Part shown: positions 17,983 through 27,777 of the stretch, in pieces
Numbering within the stretch: the stretch's first letter is position 1
How the letters are laid out: every line of letters begins with the position of its first letter
Assembly: GCA_022827345.1 (NCBI GenBank)
Contig: JAJDTB010000050.1
Span: 1 to 64,000 of the forward strand
DNA length: 64,000 bases
Source of the DNA: Gemmatimonadota bacterium
GTDB taxonomy: Bacteria; Gemmatimonadota; Gemmatimonadetes; Longimicrobiales; Gaopeijiaceae
Reading direction: 5' to 3'
Program-made: the position numbers and the translations under genes
The notes under the pieces: model-generated
What the model was told of the DNA's origin: nothing
Seen by the model: only the letters and a program-made list of their open reading frames with translations
Databases searched by the model: none

Positions 17983-19590
17983 ATGCGCATGAAACTCCGG
18001 ACCCTGCTGCTCATTCTCGGCCTTGGCGCGGCTGGCCCGTTTGCGGGAAGCGTCCCGCTTGCGGCACAGGCCGGCACCACCACCCAGGCTCGGGTCGACC
18101 CCGCCGCGGACGCCCTGCCCGCTGCCGTCTTCCTCCCCGATGCCCGCGACCCCTTCGAGGGTTTCGACGCCTTCATGGCGCGGATCATGGAAGACTGGCA
18201 GATCCCCGGGGTCGCCGTCGGCGTGATCCACGACGGCGAGATCGTGCTGGCCAGCGGATTCGGCCTCCGCGACGTCGAGAACCGGCTTCCGGTCACCGAG
18301 CACACGACCATGGCGATCGGCTCCAACAGCAAATCCTTCACCGTGACGATGATGGCGATGCTCGTGGACGATGGCAGGCTCGACTGGGACGAGCCGGTGC
18401 GCGATTTCCTCCCCGACTTCCGCCTCTACGACGAATTCGCGACCGCCGAGATGACGCCGCGCGACCTCGTCACCCACCAGTCCGGGCTGCCGCGCCACGA
18501 CAACGTCTGGTACGGACGCGCCGCGACCCGCGAGGAGATCTTCGCGAAGCTGCGCTACCTGAAGCCGAACGCGTCGTTCCGGAGCCGCTACCAGTACCAG
18601 AACCTCATGTTCATGACGGCCGGCTTCCTCACCGAACGCCTGACCGGGAAGGACTGGAGCGACCTGATCGACGACCGCATCTTCACCCCCCTGGGCATGG
18701 ACCGGTCCAACACCTCGGTGGACGACTCGCCCGGCTCCGGGGACTTCGCCTACCCGTACATCCTGCGCGACGGCGTGCTGCACAAGGTCCCCTTCCGCAA
18801 CCTCGACGAGGTCGGCCCCGCCGGGTCGATCAACTCGAACGTGGTCGAGATGCTGGCCTACATCCAGACGCACATCGAAGGCGGTGCCTACAACGGCACG
18901 CGCCTCATCTCGGAGGAGAGTTCGGCGCAGATGCAGACGCCCCAGTTCGCGATGCCGGGCGAATCCGAGCACCCCGAGGTGGGACCGGTCAGCTACGGGC
19001 TGGGCCTGCGCGTGGGCACCTACCGCGGCCGCAAGATGGTGCAGCACGGGGGCGGCATCGACGGCTTCATCTCGTCGATGTCGTGGCTCCCGCGCGAGAA
19101 GATGGGCGTGATGGTCCTCACCAACCGCTCCGGCGGCATGAACCCCGCGCCGATCATGGTCGCCTACAACGTGTACGACCGGCTGCTCGGGCTGCCGGAA
19201 ATCGACTGGAACGCGCGCAACCTCGAGGAGCGGGATGAGCAGGAGGCGCGCGCCGCGGAGTCCGCGGCAGAGATGCTCGCCAAGCGGGTGGAAGGAACCA
19301 GCCCCGGCCACGCTCTGGAGGCGTACGCGGGACGGTATCATCATCCGGCGTACGGAGACATGGTCGTGGCAGCCGCCGGCAATGGCCTCACCATCTCTTA
19401 CGACAACGACTTCGTGCTGGAGCTCGCGCACTTCCACTACGAGGTCTTCCGGATCACGTCGCTGCCCAACATGGTGCCGGCGACGGGACTGGTCACCTTC
19501 ACCACCGACTCGGACGGCGCCGTCAGCCAGGTCGCAATCCCCTTCGAGCCCAACGGGGCGGACATCGTGTTCGATAGGGTGGAGGGGTGA
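17983..19590 (+). CDS. serine hydrolase, class C beta-lactamase family
   Basis: SNSK, YQN, QHGGG motifs; signal peptide; C-terminal beta domain. Confidence 0.88.
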   Translation: MRMKLRTLLLILGLGAAGPFAGSVPLAAQAGTTTQARVDPAADALPAAVFLPDARDPFEGFDAFMARIMEDWQIPGVAVGVIHDGEIVLASGFGLRDVENRLPVTEHTTMAIGSNSKSFTVTMMAMLVDDGRLDWDEPVRDFLPDFRLYDEFATAEMTPRDLVTHQSGLPRHDNVWYGRAATREEIFAKLRYLKPNASFRSRYQYQNLMFMTAGFLTERLTGKDWSDLIDDRIFTPLGMDRSNTSVDDSPGSGDFAYPYILRDGVLHKVPFRNLDEVGPAGSINSNVVEMLAYIQTHIEGGAYNGTRLISEESSAQMQTPQFAMPGESEHPEVGPVSYGLGLRVGTYRGRKMVQHGGGIDGFISSMSWLPREKMGVMVLTNRSGGMNPAPIMVAYNVYDRLLGLPEIDWNARNLEERDEQEARAAESAAEMLAKRVEGTSPGHALEAYAGRYHHPAYGDMVVAAAGNGLTISYDNDFVLELAHFHYEVFRITSLPNMVPATGLVTFTTDSDGAVSQVAIPFEPNGADIVFDRVEG

Positions 19591-19698
19591 TGTAAGCCCG
19601 CCCTTGCGGGGCCGATGTAACTCTCCGTCCCGGGCGGGCGTAGGTGGCAGGACAGGGCGGCGACGAGCGCGGCGCCCCTTCATCGCCCTCGCGGGCGG

Positions 19699-20535
19699 GT
19701 GCAGGTGGTGGAAATGAGGTACTTGATGGGTTGGAAGAGGCCGGTGTCGCGGAGCGCGGCGCCCCTGTCATCGAGCACCGGGCGCCTTGCCAGGCAGTTG
19801 CGCCTGCGGGAGACGGCGGTCCTGGTGCTGGGCGTGCTGCTTCTCCTGGCGGCCGCTTCATCGCTTTCGGCGCAGGTCGGGGCCACGCTCCGCGGCGTGG
19901 TGCGTTCCGGGGTAACGGGAGAGGTGATCGCCGGCGCGGTGGTGCAGATCGTGGGAACGCGGGCGATGACCACCACCGACGACGACGGCCGCTACGCCAT
20001 CCTGACCGTGCCGATGGGAGAGTCGGTCGTGCGCGTCACGCACAGCGACCATGTGGGCCTGGTGGACCGGCTGCACGTGGAAAAGGCGGCGGTGATCCGG
20101 CACGACTTCGAGATGATGCCGCCCGCCTACGTGCTGGAGGAGCTGGTCGCGCGTGCGATGAGGGGGGTCGAGATCCCCGATGCCGCCATCGACGGCAGCG
20201 AACTCGAGAGCGGGCGCGGTGTGCGCGAGGTGCTGAGCGGCGTGACCGGAGTCACGCTGTTCAGGACCAGCGGCGCCGTGGGTGCCGGATACTACCTGCG
20301 GATTCGCGGCGCGAAGAGCTTCCACTTCAACCAGCACCCGGTCGTCTTCGTCGACGGCGTCAGGGTGCGGGCGCTGGGGACGGCCGGCGGACTGGGCGCG
20401 CTCGAACTCATCAACGCGGGATCGATTGCGCGGATCGAGGTCCTGAAGGGACCGGCGGCGGGGGCTGAGTACGGGCCGGATGCGGCGGATGGGGTGGTGC
20501 TGATTACGACGCGAAGGGGGAAGGGTCAACGCTGA
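19699..20535 (+). CDS. CarboxypepD_reg-like + TonB-dependent receptor plug domain protein (no beta-barrel)
   Basis: ATLRGVVRSGVTGEVIAGAVVQIVGTRAMTTTDDDGRYAI; plug-type IARIEVLKGPAAGAEYGPDAADGVVLITTRRG at the C-terminus; exact start uncertain. Confidence 0.7.
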   Translation: MQVVEMRYLMGWKRPVSRSAAPLSSSTGRLARQLRLRETAVLVLGVLLLLAAASSLSAQVGATLRGVVRSGVTGEVIAGAVVQIVGTRAMTTTDDDGRYAILTVPMGESVVRVTHSDHVGLVDRLHVEKAAVIRHDFEMMPPAYVLEELVARAMRGVEIPDAAIDGSELESGRGVREVLSGVTGVTLFRTSGAVGAGYYLRIRGAKSFHFNQHPVVFVDGVRVRALGTAGGLGALELINAGSIARIEVLKGPAAGAEYGPDAADGVVLITTRRGKGQR

Positions 20536-20569
20536 TCGAGGACAGCTGCGGCGCACTGTAAACTCTGAT

Positions 20570-20597
20570 TTACATTATGTAAGGTCTACTTCACATC
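20570..20597. repeat. TTACATTATGTAA-N8-TCACAT element (copy 2 of 3)
   Basis: Same 21-bp half-site spacing as copies at 6233 and 30446; convergent junction. Confidence 0.6.
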
Positions 20598-20601
20598 CGA
20601 A

Positions 20602-20632
20602 CGGGGTCGCCGCAACTCGCGCGGCGACCCCG
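20602..20632. terminator. GC-rich hairpin in convergent junction, possible bidirectional terminator
   Basis: Perfect 12-bp stem CGGGGTCGCCGC / GCGGCGACCCCG, 7-nt loop; no T-tract on either side. Confidence 0.45.
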
Positions 20633-20657
20633 TCCGTCCTGCCGTTCGGGTCTTTGA

Positions 20658-21980
20658 TTACCCGATGTTCTCGTTGCCCTTCCTTTCCACTTCAGGCAAC
20701 TGGAAGCACGTCAGATTCCCGTACTCGGCTCCGGTCTGATCCAGCCCGTTGGGATGGATCGATCCCGGGTCGCCCAGGAACGGGATGTTGAACCGCAGCA
20801 TGTCGTGAAGACGGTGTCCGCCCAGCACGAACAGCTGACGGCGACGTTCCTCCTTGACCAGATCCATGATCTCGCCCGCCCCGACAGACGCCGTCACGGC
20901 TGGGAGCATCGCCGCTTCGCGAAGTCCGTTGATCTTGGCAAGCGCTCCGTCGACATCGCCCTGCATGGCCAGAGCCTCGGCCTCGTACATGCGGGCCTCG
21001 TGCCAGTGGACCAGCGGCAGAGGGTCGCTCCTGGAGTTGTACTTGTCGTGGTAGTACAGGACAGTCGCGAAATCCGCCGCCTGAGTTCCGTCGGTCTTGA
21101 CGTTGACGCGAGAGTCCGGAACGCCGTCACCATCGGTCGGCATTCCGTCCGCGCCGATCGTCAGGTTCTGGTAGTTGTCGGCCACCGATCCGTGCGCGCG
21201 GAACCCGGTGGGCGCGTTCAGGCGCTCGAAGTAGTAGTTGTACCGCCGTGATTCCGCGGCATCGCGTGTAACTTCAACGACGAATCCATCCGGGATGTTG
21301 CCCGCATCTGCCAGCGCGCCTGCGAAATCACCCTTGGCGATGCGAACACGCGCGCGTCCCAGTTGGCCCTGCATGGTCAGCGTTGCGTCGCCGGCCGCCT
21401 GTGCCAGCGATATCGCGTTGCCGAAGCGCTGCTCTGCCTCGGCCTGTACCTGGGCGGGTGTCAATTCCGCACCGCCGTCGATGGCCATGCTGCAGAAGCC
21501 CTCGCCCATGGCGACCAGTGGAAAAGCACCCCACGTGGCAGCGGTTGCCTGGAGCGCAGCGAGGTTCGAGACATCCTCGAAGCCGGACAGTCGTGCTGAC
21601 ACGTCCTCCGACTGGAAGCGCGCCGTGTGCAGGGGCGTGAACATCGGATAGCCCCAGCCGCCGCAGGTTCCCTGCGCGTAGCCGGCATCGCTGGCGTAGA
21701 TCTTCCGCTGGCCCCAGTTCCTCATGGTGAGGTTGCCGGAGGTCGGTACGTATTCATCCGAGTGGTGAGCGGAGCCCGCCACGTACTGGTTCCAGCTGCA
21801 CTCGACCTCAGCCACCACACCCGTTGTAAGCACGTCCGCGAGTGACGCGTTGTCCAGCGCTTCCTCCAGCACCTTTCCAGGGACATGGACCTCGAGGATC
21901 TCATCCAGGCTGCACCCGGAGAGCACGAGGGATGAAGCGGCGAACAGGGCCGCACCAATCAGCCTGTTTCTTGCTTTCAT
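20658..21980 (-). CDS. RagB/SusD family nutrient-uptake lipoprotein
   Basis: SLVLSGCSLDEILEVHVPGKV lipobox; SusD-like ARMYEAEALAMQGDVDGALAKINGLR, HRLHDMLRF; directly downstream of a SusC gene. Confidence 0.88.
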   Translation of the reverse strand: MKARNRLIGAALFAASSLVLSGCSLDEILEVHVPGKVLEEALDNASLADVLTTGVVAEVECSWNQYVAGSAHHSDEYVPTSGNLTMRNWGQRKIYASDAGYAQGTCGGWGYPMFTPLHTARFQSEDVSARLSGFEDVSNLAALQATAATWGAFPLVAMGEGFCSMAIDGGAELTPAQVQAEAEQRFGNAISLAQAAGDATLTMQGQLGRARVRIAKGDFAGALADAGNIPDGFVVEVTRDAAESRRYNYYFERLNAPTGFRAHGSVADNYQNLTIGADGMPTDGDGVPDSRVNVKTDGTQAADFATVLYYHDKYNSRSDPLPLVHWHEARMYEAEALAMQGDVDGALAKINGLREAAMLPAVTASVGAGEIMDLVKEERRRQLFVLGGHRLHDMLRFNIPFLGDPGSIHPNGLDQTGAEYGNLTCFQLPEVERKGNENIG

Positions 21981-21999
21981 TTTCTTCTCTCCTTGTGGT

Positions 22000-24900
22000 C
22001 TAGAAGGTGAACCGGAGGGTGGACGTGAAGCGGGTCGTCTGCGGCCATCCCTCCTGCAGATAGCCGTTGAGCCCGAAGTTGGCCGGATGCATGTGCGACC
22101 GCTCGATGTCCATGACCGGGTGCCCGAAGGATTCGGTCGTCCTCTGCCAGAGGGTAAAGACGTTGTCCACCGAGGCAGTCAATGCGACACGGCTCGCCCA
22201 CATCATTTCGGCCACGGAAGCCGGGAACGTATATGATGCCGAAACCGTTCGGAGCTTCATGAAAGACCCGTCGACGACGCCTGACTGGGCCAAACCTTCG
22301 GCCCCGAGCGCCTCGTACCCGAGAAGAATCGGGTCGGTACGTTCCAGGATCGCTCTGGAATTGATGAAGAAGCGGTGCTGCGCGCTGACATCGCCCAAGC
22401 TCATGTGGTGTCCGCCCACATAGTCGACCAGGGCATAGAGAGACAGGTTCGGGCCGATGCGAACGTTGGTGTACAGTCCCGCCTCGATGTTCGGAATGGG
22501 CTGGCCCCAGTAGACCTCGGGCGCACCATCGCATGGCACCGCGGAGCCATCGCCCCACGAGAAATTGGAGTCGCCGATGGTCTCACCGCCTTCGCACATC
22601 AGGTTCGTCGCGACGTTCCGGCCGCTCGATCCATCGAGGGTTGCGTTGACCACCCTCTTGTAGAACATCGACCCGAGAGGGAAGCCCTCGACATGGAACT
22701 GCCGGTTGAGGCTTGAGGAGCTCTGAACGATCGGCGGCTGGCCGCCCAGGTCGGTGACCTCGTTTTCGAAGGTGGAGAAGGTGGCTCCCAGATCGACGCT
22801 CAATGCATCCGAACTGAACACGGCACCGTTTACGGCAACCTCGACGCCCCTGTTCTGGATCTCGCCGATGTTTCTGAACTGCACCCCGGGGAATCCCTTG
22901 GATGGAATCACCGGAACCCGCACCAGGGCGTCGTTCGTGGTCTGGGTATAGGCGGTGAACTCGATCCCGATCAGGTCGCCCATCAGCCCGACATCGAACC
23001 CCACTTCCAGCTCCGTGCCAACTTCGGGCTTCAGATCCGGGTTGCCGATGTTCTCCGGAGTGAGGACCGAGGCACCATCCGGGCCTACGGTCGGCGTGTA
23101 TGTCTGAATCGCGTCGAAGACATCGGGCTGCTTCCCTGCCTTACCCCACGCAGCCCTGAGCTTCATCGTGTTGACTCCGCTCAGCATGTCCTGGAAGAAG
23201 GCCTCGTCGCTGATCACATACGACCCCGAGAGCTTGGGATAGACCACGAAGTCGAAATTCTTGCCGAAGGCGCTGTTGTCGTCCCCGCGGACCGCCCCCG
23301 TCAGGAAGAGACGGTCGCCCCACGCGATCTGCTCCTGAACGAAGACTCCGAAGGTCTTGTTTTCGAAGAAGTCCTCTTCGGCCCGCTTCTCCGAACCCGA
23401 GGAAACCGTCTCGAGCGCTTCGACGGGGAACGTCTCGCCGTGCGCGAGCGTCGACGACTCCCGGCGCTGGTAGTATTGCACACCACCGGACGTGGTCAGG
23501 CTCAGGTTGTCGCCGAAATCAAAGATCCCATTGGCCTGGTAGTCCAGCGAGAAGTAACTGGTGTTTTGACTGATGACCGTCTTGCGGCCCCAGGGCGTGA
23601 ACTGTCCGATGTTGCCGGTGGCCCGATAGAGTTCGGAGTTTCTCACGCCGCTGAAGTCACCGCCGACGACCGCACGCTGGGTGAACCAGTCGTAGGGCCG
23701 GTGGTTGACCTGCAGGGAAAAGGTCGTCCGATCCACATGCTGGAAGCCCTCGATTTCGTCTTCGTAGGCTTCGGGCAGATATGCGATGTAGCCACGATAC
23801 GGACCGTCGATGCGGCTGGGCGCAGCCATGTCGCCCGCTTCGCACCCGGGCGCGGGACAGGCCCAGATGATGGCGGTCGGCAGCGGCTGCTGCGCGGACG
23901 CCGACTGCGCCGTGCTCCGGATCGCTCCGAGCCCGAAGTCCAGCTGCAACCGGTCCGAAGGCGTGTAGGTCAGGTTGGCGCGGCCGCTCATGCGGTTTTT
24001 CCAGTTGTACTCCACCACCCCCTCGTCCCGGTCCCAATCGGCGGAAACATAGTAGGTGATCTGCTGGGAGCCGCCCGTGACATCCGCCCCGTAGGACTGC
24101 GCGTGCCCGGCCTGGAACCACTCGTTGCCGTACACGTCGCGATCGATCTCGAGCACGTTGAAGGACGAGACCGTGCCCGGGGTGCACTTGAGGCGCTCGT
24201 CGACATCGACCGTCTGGGACACGCCGTTGCACTGGTACCACACGTCCGGAAACATGTTGTAGACGTCCGGATAGAAGTTGGCGCCCTGCTTCATCGTCAC
24301 ATTGATGCGCGGCGCGCCGGTGCGGCCCCGCTTGGTGATGATGTTGATCACGCCGTTGGACGCTTCCGTTCCGTAGAGGGTCGCCGCTGCCGGCCCCTTG
24401 ATGATCTCGATGTTCTCGATCTCGTCGGGATTGAAATCGCCCAGGCGGGATGGCTGGGAATTGCTGCGGAACCCGGTGCCCCCGAAAGCGCCGCTCGCCT
24501 CGTCGCCGTTGACCCTGACGCCGTCCACGTAGATCAGGGGCTGGGCGCCCAGTGACAGGCTCGCGATGCCCCGGATCCTCGTGGTTCCGCCGGTGCCGAC
24601 TTCACCGCTGCTCAGCGACACACGCACACCTGGTACGGAAGCGCTGATCATCCGCTGGAGATCGACGCTGGGTGCCAACTGCTCCAGCTGTGCGGCATCG
24701 ACCTGGCCGACGACGTTTCCGACCGCTCGGGCCGTCTGCTCACCCACGACCCCCGTAACCACGATCTCGTCGAGCGAAATCGCCGTTTCCTGGAGTTCGA
24801 TCGTCACCGCCTCCCCGGCGGTGGCCGTCGCGGTGGCCTCCTGGTACCCGATCATGATCGCACGCACGGTGACGCTTGCGCTGGGCGCGTTCAGGATCAG

Positions 24901-25125
24901 GAAGCGGCCCCGGTTGTCGGTGAGGCCCCCCAACTCGGTGCCTTCGATCAGCACCTGGGCGCCGGCAAGCGGACGCTGCGTGGCCCCGTCGACCACAGTC
25001 CCGGTGATTGTGTTTTGCGCGGACATCGGTGCGAATCCCATGGCGAGGGCCATGAGTACCGCAGCCGAGCCCGCGGCCACTCGCCCAGGTGTAAGCCTGG
25101 GTCTCGAACGTGAAGTCGGTCTCAT
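22000..25125 (-). CDS. SusC/RagA family TonB-linked outer membrane protein
   Basis: NTITGTVVDGATQRPLAGAQV; plug IENIEIIKGPAAATLYGTEASNGVINIITKRG; C-terminal RFTSTLRFTF. Confidence 0.95.
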   Translation of the reverse strand: MRPTSRSRPRLTPGRVAAGSAAVLMALAMGFAPMSAQNTITGTVVDGATQRPLAGAQVLIEGTELGGLTDNRGRFLILNAPSASVTVRAIMIGYQEATATATAGEAVTIELQETAISLDEIVVTGVVGEQTARAVGNVVGQVDAAQLEQLAPSVDLQRMISASVPGVRVSLSSGEVGTGGTTRIRGIASLSLGAQPLIYVDGVRVNGDEASGAFGGTGFRSNSQPSRLGDFNPDEIENIEIIKGPAAATLYGTEASNGVINIITKRGRTGAPRINVTMKQGANFYPDVYNMFPDVWYQCNGVSQTVDVDERLKCTPGTVSSFNVLEIDRDVYGNEWFQAGHAQSYGADVTGGSQQITYYVSADWDRDEGVVEYNWKNRMSGRANLTYTPSDRLQLDFGLGAIRSTAQSASAQQPLPTAIIWACPAPGCEAGDMAAPSRIDGPYRGYIAYLPEAYEDEIEGFQHVDRTTFSLQVNHRPYDWFTQRAVVGGDFSGVRNSELYRATGNIGQFTPWGRKTVISQNTSYFSLDYQANGIFDFGDNLSLTTSGGVQYYQRRESSTLAHGETFPVEALETVSSGSEKRAEEDFFENKTFGVFVQEQIAWGDRLFLTGAVRGDDNSAFGKNFDFVVYPKLSGSYVISDEAFFQDMLSGVNTMKLRAAWGKAGKQPDVFDAIQTYTPTVGPDGASVLTPENIGNPDLKPEVGTELEVGFDVGLMGDLIGIEFTAYTQTTNDALVRVPVIPSKGFPGVQFRNIGEIQNRGVEVAVNGAVFSSDALSVDLGATFSTFENEVTDLGGQPPIVQSSSSLNRQFHVEGFPLGSMFYKRVVNATLDGSSGRNVATNLMCEGGETIGDSNFSWGDGSAVPCDGAPEVYWGQPIPNIEAGLYTNVRIGPNLSLYALVDYVGGHHMSLGDVSAQHRFFINSRAILERTDPILLGYEALGAEGLAQSGVVDGSFMKLRTVSASYTFPASVAEMMWASRVALTASVDNVFTLWQRTTESFGHPVMDIERSHMHPANFGLNGYLQEGWPQTTRFTSTLRFTF

Positions 25126-25247
25126 AGAAACTCTCCTTTGTTGATGTGAGACCCTCTCTGCCAGACGGGGGCCAAGATACGCTTTCGCAAGTCCCACCTG
25201 CAACCAGTACGCTTGGGTGTATACAATACGCAGTCAAAAAACGACCC

Positions 25248-27620
25248 TTACGACGGCACTACGCGGTAGTCCGCCGGCGGCTCTGCCCCGATCAGATGCT
25301 CGACGAAGTAGTCCCAGCGGCGTCGGATGTAGTACGGATCGCCGCCCGCTCCGTGGTTCAGGTTCGGCAGGATGAGCATGTCGAAGGTGCGGTTCGCCTT
25401 GATGAGGGCGTCCACGACCTGCATGGTGAGCGCCGGGCTGACGTTGTCGTCCATCTCGCCGTGGATCAGCAGCAGCTTCCCCTTCAGGTTCGCGGCGTGG
25501 GTCGTGTTGGCCTGCTGGATGTAGTTGGCGCCGTCCGGGTCCATCAGCCCGTGGTAGAGCTCGCCCCAGAGCGCAATGTAGCCGCGCTGGTCGTGGTTGC
25601 CGGCGCCCGAGACCGCGACCTGGTAGAAATCGGGCTGGGTCAGGATGGCGTGGGTCGACATGTATCCACCGCCCGAAAAGCCGTAGACGCCGACGCGGTC
25701 GAGGTCCATCCAGGGACGGGATGCGGCGAGCTGCTTCATCGAGGCCACGTGGTCGGCAAGGCCTCCCGCGTCCTGCAGGTTGCCGTATGAGAAGTTGTGG
25801 AAGGCTTTCGAACGCAGCGGCTTGCCGAGGCCGTCGAGAACCACGACGACGGCACCCAGTTCCGCCGTGGCCTGTGCATCCCAAAGGACCCTCGACAGGG
25901 GATCGGCGACGCTCTTGGGCACCCAGGCGGTCTGGGGACCCGGGTAGACGTAGTCGATCACGGGGTAGACGGCGTCCGGGTCGAAGCCGGTGGGTTTGAC
26001 GATCAGGCCGTAGAGGTCGGTGACGCCGTCCCGCGCCTTGGTCACAACCGTTTCGGGGGGGCTCCATCCCAGGGCTTCGAGGCCGTCCAGGGAGCCGGTC
26101 TCCAGGGTCATCACAACCGAGCCGCTCCGGTCGCGCAGGACGGTGACCGGTGCCGTATCGATGCGGCCGTGGGTGTCCACGAACCAGGCGCCGCCGGGGC
26201 TGGCCGTGACGAGGTGGTGGGAGTCCTCGGGCGTGAGGCGGCGCACCGCTCCGCCGTCCAGTCCGACGCTGTACAGCTGCATGTAGTAGGGGTCGCCGTC
26301 CTCGCGTCCGCTGCCGGTGAACCACACCGTGCGCGTCCCCTCGTCGACATGCAGAACCTCACGGACCAGCCAGGGACCGCTCGTCACCTGGCGCTTCAGG
26401 TCGCCGCTGCGCCCGTCGTACAGATAGAGGTGGCCCCATCCGTTGCGTTCGGACCACCACAGGACCTCGTCGCCGCCACCCAGCACGCGGACGTTGGGCC
26501 GCGACGCGAGAGACGGGGTGGCCTCGCAATAGGTCGCGCAGCTTTCCTCGATGATCGTGCGTACCTCGCCGGTCGCCGGATCGGCGACCTCCAGGCTCAC
26601 GGCCTTCTGGCCTCTTGTGAAACGAAGGGTGTAGAGGCCCGATCCGTCATCCGCCCACCACACGTTCTGGAAGGTGAAGGGCGACTGGAAGATGGAATTG
26701 AGCGGATCCGCGTTCAGCCGCGTGACCGCGCCCATCTCCGTGTCCACGATGACCATGTGGGCCATGGGGATGACGGAATCACCAGGCAGCGCGTACCGGT
26801 ACGCGTGGTGCCGCGGCCGCTTCGAGCCGTCCTCGGGGGCGCCCTGCACGAGGTGCATCTCCTGGACGCCGCGCTGATCGAGTTGGTGCGTGGCCACGTA
26901 GCGGCCGTCAGGCGACCAGAGCGCGGCGGGCGGTACGGGGATGCCGAAGCGGCGGATCGTCACCGCCGACGTGTTGCCCTCGGGGCTGGACCCGTAGTCC
27001 CAGTACGGCTCGCCGTCGTCGGTGAGCTGGACCCCCTCATCTTCGCCGGCGGTTCGAACCCGGAGATTGTGGTCGCGGGTGAATAGCGCTCGGGTCCCAT
27101 CGGGCGACACGAGTTCCGCCGCGCTGAATTCGGTCGACGCATCGCGTTCGGTGCAGGTATAGTCGGCCAGGTCGCACCGCCATTTCGCCGCGCCGATGTC
27201 CAGCTTCAGCGCGCCGCCGCCGTCCAGAAACTCGAAGGTGTCGAAAGGCATCCGCGTCGGGTCGTACGAGGTATCCGCCGCCGCGGAGAGGGTGGCCGCA
27301 AGACGGCCGTGGTCGAAGGCATCGCGCCGCGTCCGGGCCGCGGGGTCGACCAGGATGAAGCGCTCGCCGTCCCCGGTGCGCACCCGGTACCAGAACCGGT
27401 CGGAGCCGGCGACCCATGCCACCGGGCCGAGCGGCACCCCGGTCAGCAGGCGCCCCGCGTTGCCAGGCAGAAACTGCTCGGCCCGCGCATAGTCGGCCGC
27501 CGTGACGACGGGACGGGTCGTCGATCCCTGGCCGTCCGCGGAACCTGCCGCGCCGAGGAGATGGGCGAGGACAAAAGCCGCGGACGCGGCGACCCGTCGA
27601 ATGCCGTTTCCTTGCAACAT
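25248..27620 (-). CDS. S9 family peptidase (DPP-IV N-terminal propeller)
   Basis: WSPDGRYVATHQLDQRGVQEMHLV; VIDYVYPGPQTAWVPKS; GVYGFSGGGYMSTHA; DNVSPALTMQ, LPNLNHG. Confidence 0.92.
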   Translation of the reverse strand: MLQGNGIRRVAASAAFVLAHLLGAAGSADGQGSTTRPVVTAADYARAEQFLPGNAGRLLTGVPLGPVAWVAGSDRFWYRVRTGDGERFILVDPAARTRRDAFDHGRLAATLSAAADTSYDPTRMPFDTFEFLDGGGALKLDIGAAKWRCDLADYTCTERDASTEFSAAELVSPDGTRALFTRDHNLRVRTAGEDEGVQLTDDGEPYWDYGSSPEGNTSAVTIRRFGIPVPPAALWSPDGRYVATHQLDQRGVQEMHLVQGAPEDGSKRPRHHAYRYALPGDSVIPMAHMVIVDTEMGAVTRLNADPLNSIFQSPFTFQNVWWADDGSGLYTLRFTRGQKAVSLEVADPATGEVRTIIEESCATYCEATPSLASRPNVRVLGGGDEVLWWSERNGWGHLYLYDGRSGDLKRQVTSGPWLVREVLHVDEGTRTVWFTGSGREDGDPYYMQLYSVGLDGGAVRRLTPEDSHHLVTASPGGAWFVDTHGRIDTAPVTVLRDRSGSVVMTLETGSLDGLEALGWSPPETVVTKARDGVTDLYGLIVKPTGFDPDAVYPVIDYVYPGPQTAWVPKSVADPLSRVLWDAQATAELGAVVVVLDGLGKPLRSKAFHNFSYGNLQDAGGLADHVASMKQLAASRPWMDLDRVGVYGFSGGGYMSTHAILTQPDFYQVAVSGAGNHDQRGYIALWGELYHGLMDPDGANYIQQANTTHAANLKGKLLLIHGEMDDNVSPALTMQVVDALIKANRTFDMLILPNLNHGAGGDPYYIRRRWDYFVEHLIGAEPPADYRVVPS

Positions 27621-27777
27621 CGCCGGACTTCTCCCATTTCTGTTTAGATGCCGACCGCGGGTTGGGGCGAGCGACGCCCGCCCGATGTCAAACGCTCGGG
27701 CGAAGATGCGTGTCCACGGGAGTGTGCGCTACTCAAGCCGCCGGGACTCGCCGCCCGCCCCTCAACGGAGGTCACTG

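Noticed and set aside
19590-19620. ATGTAA ... ATGTAA as a fourth TTACAT element
   Set aside because: Spacing is 25 bp rather than 21, no inverted half-site, and the junction is tandem rather than convergent.
21174-21190. GTTGTCGGCCACC as another half of the 30-bp dyad
   Set aside because: Inside the SusD coding sequence with no partner arm; chance match.
23440-24555. 371-aa + strand ORF
   Set aside because: Antisense to SusC; no recognisable motifs.
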